Source: an uncultured Bacteroidales bacterium (lineage in GTDB: Bacteria; Bacteroidota; Bacteroidia; Bacteroidales; P3). From it: a DNA stretch of 64,000 bases. Below, in pieces: positions 19,030 through 26,788 of this stretch. Each line of letters opens with the position of its first letter. Positions within the stretch are counted from its first letter, which is position 1. Made by a program: the position numbers and the translations under genes. The DNA is taken from NCBI GenBank assembly GCA_947168665.1, contig CAMVMX010000007.1:62001-126000 (forward strand), written 5' to 3'. Below the pieces are notes generated by a model that was given only the letters and a program-made list of their open reading frames with translations, was not told where the DNA came from and did no database searches.

Positions 19030-19593
19030 ATGAAAATTCGCTTTTTGAAACTGAAAGATTGGCTGCTGATGACGGTGATGGGCATGATGGGATTGACCGC
19101 ATGCCACAGCACCAAGGAGGCGGCGCAGGAGCCTGCGGCACCGGAGCCAGAGAAGAAGGTGGTGAACACCATCAACGAGATGGCTTTGATGTATGGCGTG
19201 CCCACAATGGACTATGTGTTGAAGGGTCGGGTGATTGACACCGACGGCAAGGGTGTGAGCGGTATGCAGGTGATTCTGGTGAATACCCGTGTGGATTTGT
19301 CGCCGGAGGAGATGTATGAGGATAATCCCATGGTGCAGGAGTATATCAAGAGTGCATCGGACACGACCGACGCCGAGGGCAATTTCACTTGCCATGTGCA
19401 GGATGTGCCGGTTGATGCGCATCAGGTGATAGTCCGCGACATTGACGGGGAGAAGAACGGCGCTTATGTCGACCAGATGGTGACGGTGAACTTTACTGAC
19501 GGTGAGCAGACGGTTGAGCGCAAGGGTTGGTATATGGGTACCCGCACCAAGGATGTGGACATTACGGTGATTAAGACTTCGGAGCGACGCTAA
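19030..19593 (+). CDS. Radical SAM-associated putative lipoprotein
   Basis: 187 residues from ATG 19030. A signal peptide ends in the lipobox GLTAC with the lipidated Cys at residue 25, then a Pro/Glu-rich linker (AAQEPAAPEPEKK). The rest is one carboxypeptidase-regulatory-like beta-sandwich (MDYVLKGRVIDTDGKGVSGM, SDTTDAEGNFTCHVQDVPVD) ending near VDITVIKTSERR. This matches the lipoprotein family that in Bacteroidota is regularly paired with a radical SAM/SPASM enzyme, and the next gene 73 bp downstream is such an enzyme. The function of the pair is unknown; the lipoprotein may be the substrate. Confidence 0.8.
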   Translation: MKIRFLKLKDWLLMTVMGMMGLTACHSTKEAAQEPAAPEPEKKVVNTINEMALMYGVPTMDYVLKGRVIDTDGKGVSGMQVILVNTRVDLSPEEMYEDNPMVQEYIKSASDTTDAEGNFTCHVQDVPVDAHQVIVRDIDGEKNGAYVDQMVTVNFTDGEQTVERKGWYMGTRTKDVDITVIKTSERR

Positions 19594-19666
19594 ACCCCTA
19601 TGTGGGTGGCAACAGGAGTATGGCTGTGGGTCGAATTGACCCGCACGGTGTTTTGACTGCTTGCTG

Positions 19667-20719
19667 ATGATGGATTTGAAACAGGAGGTGTGGCGCATGT
19701 ACCGCCACAATCAGGCTCAGTTGCATCCGTTGCGGACGCTCTTTTGGGAGTGTACGCTGCGGTGCAATATGCACTGCCGCCACTGCGGGAGCGACTGCAA
19801 GGTGAGTGCGTCCACGCCCGACATGCCGGCCGGGGATTTTTTCAAGGTGATAGACGATATCACGCCCCATGTCAACCCGCATGAGGTGTTTGTGATTTTC
19901 ACTGGCGGCGAGGCACTGCTGCGCCCCGATTTGGAGGCTTGCGGGCTGGAACTGTACAGGCGGGGCTATCCGTGGGGGGTGGTGAGCAATGGATACCTGC
20001 TGGATGGGAGAAGGCTGGAACGGCTGCTCGACAGCGGGATGCACTCTGTGGCCATCAGTCTTGACGGATTGGAGGATGAGCACAACTGGATGCGCCAAAC
20101 CAAGGGCAGTTTTGCCCACGCCAGCGAGGCCATAAGGCTGCTTGGGCAGACCCCAGAGGTGCTGTGGGATGTGGTGACGTGTGTCAACCCACGCAATTTT
20201 GGCCAGTTGGAGCAGATAAAGGAGCATCTTATAGAATTGGGGACGAAACGGTGGCGCCTGTTTGCCATTTTCCCCATGGGACGCGCGGCCCACGACCCTG
20301 AGCTACAGCTGGACGACGAGATGTTCACCGGGGTGCTGGAGTTTGCCAAGCGCACCCGCGAAGAGGGAAGAATCATGTGCAACTATGCGTGCGAGGGCTA
20401 TCTGGGGCCATACGAGCGTGAGGTGCGTGACAACTATTTCTATTGCAGGGCTGGGATTGAGGTGGCTTCGGTGCTGTGCGACGGCAGTATTTCGGGCTGT
20501 ACGAGTATCCGCAGCAATATGCATCAGGGCAACATTTATAGGGATAGCTTCTGGGACGTGTGGGAGAACCGTTTTGAGCCATACCGCAACCGCAAGTGGA
20601 CCAAGAAAGGGCAATGCGCCAACTGCAAGGTGTGGCGCTATTGCGAAGGCAACGGGCTGCACCTTTATGACGACGGCGGAAACTTGCTTTCCTGCAGTCT
20701 GCACCGCATCAAGAAATAG
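19667..20719 (+). CDS. Radical SAM/SPASM protein paired with the lipoprotein
   Basis: 350 residues from the first of two adjacent ATGs (19667, 19670). The [4Fe-4S]/SAM motif CNMHCRHC gives Cys33, Cys37 and Cys40. The barrel shows FTGGEALLRPDLEACG and VAISLDGLEDEHNWMR. A C-terminal SPASM-like domain has further cysteines (CRAGIEVASVLCDGSISGC, QCANCKVWRYCEGNG, LSCSLH) for extra Fe-S clusters, as in peptide-modifying maturases. It belongs to the Bacteroidota family found beside a small lipoprotein. The last 11 bp overlap the convergent aroK gene. The reaction is unknown. Confidence 0.88.
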   Translation: MMDLKQEVWRMYRHNQAQLHPLRTLFWECTLRCNMHCRHCGSDCKVSASTPDMPAGDFFKVIDDITPHVNPHEVFVIFTGGEALLRPDLEACGLELYRRGYPWGVVSNGYLLDGRRLERLLDSGMHSVAISLDGLEDEHNWMRQTKGSFAHASEAIRLLGQTPEVLWDVVTCVNPRNFGQLEQIKEHLIELGTKRWRLFAIFPMGRAAHDPELQLDDEMFTGVLEFAKRTREEGRIMCNYACEGYLGPYEREVRDNYFYCRAGIEVASVLCDGSISGCTSIRSNMHQGNIYRDSFWDVWENRFEPYRNRKWTKKGQCANCKVWRYCEGNGLHLYDDGGNLLSCSLHRIKK

Positions 20720-21215
20720 TTTTCAGTTGACGGACCAGTTGGTCGACATCGGGATTGTCGGCCGGGAAAATAATCTTGGCTTTATTGTAGTATTTTGACC
20801 TTTCGGCGAGCTGCTGGCAGATGAAGCGGCTGCGTTCCTCGTCGCCCATGCCAGCAAAGAGGGGACGTGGCTTCTTGGAAGCCTGGGCTCGGCGCAACAG
20901 TGCCTCGACTGTCACGTCGAAGTAGACGGAGGTGCCGTGGCTGTTGATCCATTGCATGTTGTCGAAGTGGCAGGGAGTGCCGCCTCCGGTGGAGATGACG
21001 ATGTCCTGCTTGTCGGCGGTGGAGTGCAGCAGTTTTTGCTCTAATTTGCGGAATGCCTCTTCGCCATAACGCTTGAAGAAGATGGGAATGGAGGTGTGGA
21101 AGACGCATTCGAACAGTTGGTCAAGGTCGAGCCACTCGTAGCCCATCCGCAGGGCCAGTTTGTGTCCTAAGGTGGTTTTGCCGCTGAACATATAGCCGAT
21201 AAGGTAGATGCGCAT
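20709..21215 (-). CDS. aroK: Shikimate kinase
   Basis: 168 residues, normal length. It phosphorylates shikimate at O3 with ATP. The P-loop GYMFSGKTT (from residue 7), the DLDQLFE strand with the substrate Asp, STGGGTPC (the GGG motif contacting shikimate) and the KKPRPLF lid are all present. It is the last of a minus-strand run, starting 3 bp after the DUF4249 gene, and overlaps the convergent radical SAM gene by 11 bp at its 3' end. Confidence 0.94.
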   Translation of the reverse strand: MRIYLIGYMFSGKTTLGHKLALRMGYEWLDLDQLFECVFHTSIPIFFKRYGEEAFRKLEQKLLHSTADKQDIVISTGGGTPCHFDNMQWINSHGTSVYFDVTVEALLRRAQASKKPRPLFAGMGDEERSRFICQQLAERSKYYNKAKIIFPADNPDVDQLVRQLKTIS

Positions 21216-21218
21216 GGC

Positions 21219-22166
21219 TTATCGCTTTGGGGGTACAGGGTCGTTCTCGTTCACAACGGTATAGAGGGGGTAGGTGCGGCGGGCGTTGCCGGCAAAGATG
21301 CCCAAGGCTCCGTTTACGTTGCTGTAGACCGGAGCCGGCTCGGTGAGCAACTGCGTGATGCTGGTGGCTGACTCGATGTCCTGGAGGTATTGATAGCGCT
21401 CGGGTGAGACCGATTCCACCGTCAGTGAATATTGATGGATGAATGTGCCCACTTCGTTGGTGTCGCGCAGCATGATGAGCATGAGGGTGGTGTTGTGGTC
21501 CTGGCCGTCGATGAGTTTGTCGGATGTGAGCAGTTGCTGATAGAGATAACCGCCTAAGGCTTCCGTGGCCGCAGCTGTCGGGTCGGTGATGGCGCGGTCG
21601 AAGCAGAAGAAGATGGTGTGGTAGGTGGTGTCGATGGTGTCGTAGACCTCGCGGTAAGGGCGATAGCGGGCTCCGCTGTCGCGCTGGGAGATGGTGAAGC
21701 GGTAGTAGTTGTCGTAGTCGGGATGGTCGTCGATGTTGAAGTTGATGACGAGTGTCCTGAACACGGAGTCTTGCAGAAAGACGTTGGGCGTGCTGATGCG
21801 CGGGTTGCGCGGGATAATGGTACGGGCAGAGGCCTCGCCGGCTGCCGAAAGGACGCGGATGCCCAGCTGGTCGTCCTCGTGTGGGATGTAGTCGAAGAAA
21901 TAGTTGCATCCGTCGACCGAAACGGGCCGGTAGTCGGTGCCATTGGCTGTGACCACCATGTCCACGTCGGCAATGGGATGGGCGTTGTTTGTGTCTAAGA
22001 AGAACCGGGAGTAGGTATAGTTGACAAACAACTGGTTGCCTTCGGTGGCGATGGCGTTGAGTACCGGGCTGGGGCTGGTGAGGGAGTCGTCGAACTCAAT
22101 CACCTTCTCGCACGAGGCGAGAACAAAGAGGCCTGCTGCTATAAGAATTGGGGCTATATGTTTCAT
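21219..22166 (-). CDS. DUF4249 family lipoprotein
   Basis: 315 residues. The signal peptide ends VLASC, with lipidated Cys19. The body is a beta-rich DUF4249 domain (for example LFVNYTYSRFFLDTN, IADVDMVVTANGTDY, YDNYYRFTISQRDSG). DUF4249 lipoproteins usually sit directly downstream of a carboxypeptidase-regulatory TonB-dependent receptor, as here (23 bp gap), and probably form its surface or periplasmic partner. The ligand is unknown. Confidence 0.85.
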   Translation of the reverse strand: MKHIAPILIAAGLFVLASCEKVIEFDDSLTSPSPVLNAIATEGNQLFVNYTYSRFFLDTNNAHPIADVDMVVTANGTDYRPVSVDGCNYFFDYIPHEDDQLGIRVLSAAGEASARTIIPRNPRISTPNVFLQDSVFRTLVINFNIDDHPDYDNYYRFTISQRDSGARYRPYREVYDTIDTTYHTIFFCFDRAITDPTAAATEALGGYLYQQLLTSDKLIDGQDHNTTLMLIMLRDTNEVGTFIHQYSLTVESVSPERYQYLQDIESATSITQLLTEPAPVYSNVNGALGIFAGNARRTYPLYTVVNENDPVPPKR

Positions 22167-22189
22167 GATATGATTGGATGTTGGGGTGA

Positions 22190-24607
22190 TTAAAAATAAA
22201 GGGTATAGGCCACTGAGGGCAGGATGGGGAAGATGGAGAGTTGCACCAGGGCTCGGTTGTAGCCATGATAGGAGTAGTCGGAACTGGTGTAGGTCAGGTA
22301 GGGGTTCTTCTGGTTGTAGAGGTTGTAGACGCTGAGGTTGATGGTGCGGTGGCAGTTTTTGCGTTTAAACTGGCGGTGGAAGTTGACGCTGATGTCGGCA
22401 CGGTGGTAGTTGGGCATGCGGAAGTTGTTTCGCCCTTCCACGTGCGAAAGGGTGTTGGACATGCGGGAGTTGTTGTAGTCGTCGGGATTGTCGGATGCCA
22501 CGGGGTATTTCTGCATGGCCAGGGTGGCAGTGTTGCCGGTGCAGAACACCCAGGTGGCGCTGACGTCGAAGCGGTCGCTGAATTTATAGGTCAGCACAAT
22601 GCTGATGTCGTGCCGGCGGTCGTACTTGGCAGGGAACGGCTTGCCTCCGTTCAGTTCCTGCCCCTCGCGGTCGAAGAGATGGGTTGTGCGGCTCCAGGTG
22701 TAGCCCAGCCAGCCCGTCAGACGGCCGAAAGATCGCTGCGCGAGGAACTCGACCCCGTAGGTCCATCCGTCGCCCATGCACACCAGGTCTTCCCATCCTG
22801 CCGAAGTCCCCAGGGCGGTGGCCCCGTCGCGGTATTCAATCAGGTTGCTCATCCGTTTGTAGTAGCCTTCCACTGACAGGTCCACCACCATCGGAATGGT
22901 GTAAAACGCTCCTGCCGCCACCTGGTGTGCCGTCATGGGCTTGATGCGCTCGGTGGCTGGAACCCACAGGTCGGTCGGCATACTGATGCTGGTTGTGGAG
23001 AGCAGATGCAGGTATTGTGTCATATAGGCATATCCCACCTTCAGCGACAGGTTCTCGCCCAGGAGTACACGACCCGACACACGGGGCTGCACTGACGGGT
23101 AGAGGGTTTTCCCCACGGCGAAACCGCTCATGTGGAGGCCGTAGTTCAGCTTGATGAAGTCGTTGATGCTCCAGTCATCTTCGATGTAGGCCACCATTTC
23201 GCCGGCGGGCACAGTGTCCTCGGTGATGGTGGAATCCATCTGCCACGACTGGTTCATCTGTATCGAGTCGAAATAATCAATGCTGCCGCTGATGACGCTT
23301 GGCTGGAACCAATGCTGGGTGTAGTAGGCCCCGAATTGAACATTGTGGTCGGGGTTGGGCTGGTAGTTGAAATCCAGTCGTCCGGTCAGGTCTTTCACTG
23401 TCGAGAAATAATTGCCGTTGACGGTTGACAGCTGCTCGCTGCCGTCGGTGCGGGGTGTCACCTTCTCGATACCCACAACCATTTTGTTTTTATACTGCGT
23501 GTAGGCGGCGCTCAGGTTCATAAACAGCTTGGGGGTCAACTCATAGTTCCAGCGTATTCCCCCCACGGTGTTGCCCCAGTTGTTGCGGAAGTCTAAGTAC
23601 TCGTCCTCGCTCAGGCTGCTCTGTGTGCGTACCCGGGTGTAGGCATCGTCATCGCCCATATAGAACATCGCATACAGGCGGCTCCTGTCCGAAAACTTGT
23701 GGGTCAGCTTCCCGTTCAGGTCGTAAAAATAGTATCCTGCCGTCAGTTTGGTTTTGCCGTCAATGTCCGTAGCCATCTTCCGGACCAAAGGCTGCAGCAT
23801 AAAGTCGGCATAGGTGCGACGTGCCGACAAACAGAATGTGGTCTTCTCCTTCACGATGGGGCCTTCCACATTCAACTTGGCCGAGATAAACCCGACCGAG
23901 ACATTGCCGTGCACCTTCTTGTCGTTGCCGTTGTTGGTGGTCACGTCCAGCACACTCGACAGCCGTCCGCCAAAGCGGGCAGGGAAACTGCCTTTGTACA
24001 GCGTCACATTCTTCACCGCGTCGGCATTGAAGGCCGAGAAAAAGCCTCCCAAATGGTTTACATTGTATAGCGGTATGCCGTCCAGCAGGAAGAGGTTCTC
24101 GTCCGGTCCGCCGCCGCGCACATACATTCCGCCCGTGCCCTCGTTGCCGCTCTGCACACCGGGCAGCAGCTGGATGGCTTTCAGTATATCGGCCTCGCCG
24201 AACAACACGGGCACCGATTTAATCTGCTCCACAGGAATCTCGATGGCACTCATCTGCGACGACTCGCGGCTGTTCACCCGCTGAGCCGTCACCACCACCT
24301 CCTGCAGTCTGATGCTGGGGCGCAGGGCATAGTTTCGTTTGCGTTCTTGGCCCTGTTTCACGGTGTCGAACGCCGTCTCATATCCCACAAACGAAACCCT
24401 CAGTATGGCCTCTTTGCTTTTCACGGTCAGTGAATAGCGGCCGTTCACGTCTGTCGTGGTTCCCCGTCCGCTCCCCGTCTCAAACACCGTGGCGCCTATC
24501 AGCGTCTCGCCCGTTTGCTGGTCAGTCACTGTGCCGCTCACTGTCAGCTGAGCCCTGGCGGCTAAAGGGAACAGCAGTAAACACAACAAGAACAATAATC
24601 TTCGCAT
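22190..24607 (-). CDS. TonB-dependent receptor with N-terminal CarboxypepD_reg domain
   Basis: 805 residues from the ATG at 24607, where a signal peptide starts (RRLLFLLCLLLFPLAARAQ). Residues about 23-105 form a carboxypeptidase-regulatory-like domain (LTVSGTVTDQQTGETLIGAT, DVNGRYSLTVKS). The plug domain follows at about 115-235 (ILKAIQLLPGVQSGNEG, MYVRGGGPDENLFLLDGIPL), then a 22-strand-type barrel ending in Phe (SVAYTLYF). The frame extends far upstream of 24607 but that part is folK sequence in another frame. With the DUF4249 lipoprotein it forms an uptake or export pair in the outer membrane; the ligand cannot be told from sequence. Confidence 0.93.
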   Translation of the reverse strand: MRRLLFLLCLLLFPLAARAQLTVSGTVTDQQTGETLIGATVFETGSGRGTTTDVNGRYSLTVKSKEAILRVSFVGYETAFDTVKQGQERKRNYALRPSIRLQEVVVTAQRVNSRESSQMSAIEIPVEQIKSVPVLFGEADILKAIQLLPGVQSGNEGTGGMYVRGGGPDENLFLLDGIPLYNVNHLGGFFSAFNADAVKNVTLYKGSFPARFGGRLSSVLDVTTNNGNDKKVHGNVSVGFISAKLNVEGPIVKEKTTFCLSARRTYADFMLQPLVRKMATDIDGKTKLTAGYYFYDLNGKLTHKFSDRSRLYAMFYMGDDDAYTRVRTQSSLSEDEYLDFRNNWGNTVGGIRWNYELTPKLFMNLSAAYTQYKNKMVVGIEKVTPRTDGSEQLSTVNGNYFSTVKDLTGRLDFNYQPNPDHNVQFGAYYTQHWFQPSVISGSIDYFDSIQMNQSWQMDSTITEDTVPAGEMVAYIEDDWSINDFIKLNYGLHMSGFAVGKTLYPSVQPRVSGRVLLGENLSLKVGYAYMTQYLHLLSTTSISMPTDLWVPATERIKPMTAHQVAAGAFYTIPMVVDLSVEGYYKRMSNLIEYRDGATALGTSAGWEDLVCMGDGWTYGVEFLAQRSFGRLTGWLGYTWSRTTHLFDREGQELNGGKPFPAKYDRRHDISIVLTYKFSDRFDVSATWVFCTGNTATLAMQKYPVASDNPDDYNNSRMSNTLSHVEGRNNFRMPNYHRADISVNFHRQFKRKNCHRTINLSVYNLYNQKNPYLTYTSSDYSYHGYNRALVQLSIFPILPSVAYTLYF

Positions 24608-25098
24608 TCTGATAACAATTGGTAAATATTTTTCTTCAAAACAGGATGAACTGTCGTCGGGGCAATATCGCACAAGGGCTGCAACACAAATCGTCGCAAG
24701 TGCATGCGAGGGTGGGGGATAGTCAGGTCCGGGAGGTCTATCACCTCGTCGTTGAACAGTATTAAATCTATGTCGATAGGGCGGCTGGTGTAGGTTCGCT
24801 CGCTTTCTCCCCCTTGCGGGGACTCCTTTCGGTGCCGGCCAAGCAACCGCTCTATTTCCAGACACTCCCGCAGGCAGTCATACGCGTCCAACCTGGTGGC
24901 CACATGCATAGCCATGTTCAAAAACGGCTGGGTAGTGGCGCAGTCGAACTTTCCCCACGGGGCGGTCTCATAAACACGTGAACAACAAACAACAGACCCT
25001 ACACGTTGCCGTATAAAGTCTGTTGCTTCCTGCAGCAGTGCTGCACGGTTTCCTTCGTTGCCTCCCATCAGGAGGTAGAGGTTGTTGTTCACTGTCAA
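24562..25098 (-). CDS. folK: HPPK: 6-hydroxymethyl-7,8-dihydropterin pyrophosphokinase
   Basis: 178 residues from a TTG start (25098); GTG at 25092 is an alternative. HPPK transfers pyrophosphate to 6-hydroxymethyl-dihydropterin in folate synthesis. Visible motifs: LLMGGNEGNR (the GxNxG start), VYETAPWGK, PFLNMAMHV, and RPIDIDLILF followed by IPHPRMHLRRFVLQPL. The gene overlaps the start of the TonB receptor by 46 bp. The overlapping tail encodes a Cys-rich end (CEDYCSCCVYCCSL), the out-of-frame reading of the receptor signal peptide. glnA lies 102 bp upstream on the same strand. Confidence 0.92.
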   Translation of the reverse strand: MTVNNNLYLLMGGNEGNRAALLQEATDFIRQRVGSVVCCSRVYETAPWGKFDCATTQPFLNMAMHVATRLDAYDCLRECLEIERLLGRHRKESPQGGESERTYTSRPIDIDLILFNDEVIDLPDLTIPHPRMHLRRFVLQPLCDIAPTTVHPVLKKNIYQLLSECEDYCSCCVYCCSL

Positions 25099-25139
25099 AT
25101 TCGTCTATTATCATGTTCAGGGCTTGCGTCGGGGGGTGG

Positions 25140-25174
25140 GGTAACGGCCGGAAATGTTGAGGCCAGCCGTTACC
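25140..25174 (-). other. Stem-loop between glnA and folK
   Basis: GGTAACGGC (25140-25148) is complementary to GCCGTTACC (25166-25174), a perfect 9-bp stem with a 17-nt loop, 26 bp after the glnA stop. It is not followed by a T tract on the minus strand, so it may be an mRNA processing or stability hairpin rather than an intrinsic terminator. Confidence 0.4.
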
Positions 25175-25200
25175 GATTCCCGTCAGCCCTGGGGGTCAAA

Positions 25201-26706
25201 TCAGCCGCAGTGCATAAAGGTCTCCACCAGCTCCAGCGTCTTCTGGGGGTCGTTGCCGATTTCGGCGCGCAGCGTGCGGTCGTTGTAGGAGCGCAGCTCC
25301 TTCAATATGCCGTCAATCAAAGCCGGGGCAAAGATGCCTTTATCCTCATAAACAGCACGGTCGCGCTCCAGAAGGTCAGCGCTGGCGGCGCAGCTGTCGG
25401 GCAGCACATCGAGGCGTTTCAGCACCTCCTCATGCTCAAAGATATTCACGCTCACATAGCGGTCCTTGGCATACTGCACAGCGTTCTCCATCTCAAAACC
25501 GTGGCGTGCGGCCACCGTCATGCCTGCCAGCAGCAGATACACATTGGCGCTGCCGTCGGGCGTGCGCAGCTCGATGGTCTGCTTATAGCTGAAGTCCACA
25601 TCGTCGTTCTTCTCCAGCAGGTTGCAGTGGGCCATCATATTCCCGCTGCCCTTGGTCCAGCCCAGCGGCACACGCACCATGGCGCTGCGGTTGCGGTCGC
25701 CCCAGCAGATGTTGGTGGGAGCCTCCTGATGGGGCACCAGGCGGAAATAGCTGGTGGGGTTCGTGTCGCCGAAGGCGGTCAACGAACCGGCCAGATTCAG
25801 GATGCCGGCGATGGCCTTGTGAGCCACCTCGGTCAGCCCGTTCTCGTCGATATACATGTTCTTGCCATTCTTGCTGATGCGGGTGTGGATGTGCATGCCG
25901 CTGCCGGCCTTGCCCACCGTAATCTTCGGGGCGAAGGTCACCGTGATGCCATACTGGTATCCCAGCGTGCGCATAATCCACTTGGCAATCACCAACTGGT
26001 CAGCGGCATCCTCCAGCGTGGTGGGCAGAAACTCAATCTCGTTCTGCTCATACATTGTGTCGCCCACACAGAAATTGCCCACCTCGCTGTGCCCGTACTT
26101 AATCAGGCCGCCGCTCTCGGCAATCATCTTCATGGCTTCCGTGCGGAAGTTCTCAAACTTGCAGAAAGGAGTCGAAGCGTGATAACCCCTCTGGTCGGCG
26201 GTGAGGTACGAGTCCTCCTTCGGAGCAATCACATAATACTCCAACTCGCCCATCACCTCAAACTCCATGCCGCCCGTCGTCTCGCGGAACGCCTTGCCCG
26301 CTTTGGCCAGGGTGTACTCCGGTGCCATGTCGAAAGGCTCGCCGTCCTTGGTGTAGAAATTGCAAAGCAGATCGAGGGTAGGCAGTTCGGCAAAGGGGTC
26401 CAGAAAAGCCGTGCGGAACCGGGGGATGACATACAGGTCGCTGCTCCCGGCCTCCAAGAAGGGGAACAGGCTGCTGCCGTCCACACGCTCGCCGCTGGTC
26501 AGTATCTCGTCGGCGTGCTCCATGCTGTTGATGACGAAATTCAGCGTCTTCAGACGCCCGTCGTTCGCCATGTAGCGGAACTTGATCATCTCGATTTCAA
26601 ACTCCTCGATGACCTTGAGGATATCAGCCTTGGTGAACTCACACATCGGTTTCTGCAAGAATTGCACCAAGCGGTTGGGGTTGAGTTTTAACTGGTCTTG
26701 TTTCAT
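25201..26706 (-). CDS. glnA: Glutamine synthetase, about 500-residue form
   Basis: 501 residues from the ATG at 26706 (MKQDQLKLNPNRL); an upstream in-frame extension to 26775 crosses the promoter and is rejected. It ligates ammonia to glutamate with ATP. The N-terminal beta-grasp domain holds FVINSMEHADEILTSGERVD. The catalytic domain shows MEFEVMGELEYYVI (metal-site Glu residues), GKAGSGMHIHTRISKNG (the conserved His loop), GDTNPTSYFRLVPHQEAPTN and RSAMVRVPLG. It is the short GS type that Bacteroidota keep beside the 700-residue GlnN, which is not in the window. The gene is divergent from pepP across a shared palindromic promoter region. Confidence 0.9.
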   Translation of the reverse strand: MKQDQLKLNPNRLVQFLQKPMCEFTKADILKVIEEFEIEMIKFRYMANDGRLKTLNFVINSMEHADEILTSGERVDGSSLFPFLEAGSSDLYVIPRFRTAFLDPFAELPTLDLLCNFYTKDGEPFDMAPEYTLAKAGKAFRETTGGMEFEVMGELEYYVIAPKEDSYLTADQRGYHASTPFCKFENFRTEAMKMIAESGGLIKYGHSEVGNFCVGDTMYEQNEIEFLPTTLEDAADQLVIAKWIMRTLGYQYGITVTFAPKITVGKAGSGMHIHTRISKNGKNMYIDENGLTEVAHKAIAGILNLAGSLTAFGDTNPTSYFRLVPHQEAPTNICWGDRNRSAMVRVPLGWTKGSGNMMAHCNLLEKNDDVDFSYKQTIELRTPDGSANVYLLLAGMTVAARHGFEMENAVQYAKDRYVSVNIFEHEEVLKRLDVLPDSCAASADLLERDRAVYEDKGIFAPALIDGILKELRSYNDRTLRAEIGNDPQKTLELVETFMHCG

Positions 26707-26732
26707 ATAGAATATTTTTTTATTTTGGGGCT

Positions 26733-26763
26733 GCAAAGATACGAATATTTTTCGTATCTTTGC
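26733..26763. promoter_or_regulatory. Palindromic divergent promoter region, glnA / pepP
   Basis: GCAAAGATACGAA (26733-26745) and TTCGTATCTTTGC (26751-26763) form a perfect 13-bp inverted repeat around a 5-nt centre. Each arm contains a -7 element TATCTTTG, one firing right towards pepP (26755-26762) and one left towards glnA (26741-26734). A TTTG lies 27 bp upstream of each -7 element, longer than the usual 19-bp spacing, so -33 contacts are unclear. The two predicted transcripts start about 40 bp apart and point away from each other. Confidence 0.7.
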
Positions 26764-26788
26764 ATTCTCAAACAAAATAAAAAAATAT

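Noticed and set aside
25006..26691. 561-codon plus-strand frame opposite glnA and folK
   Set aside because: Antisense shadow; it crosses two real genes and shows no motifs.
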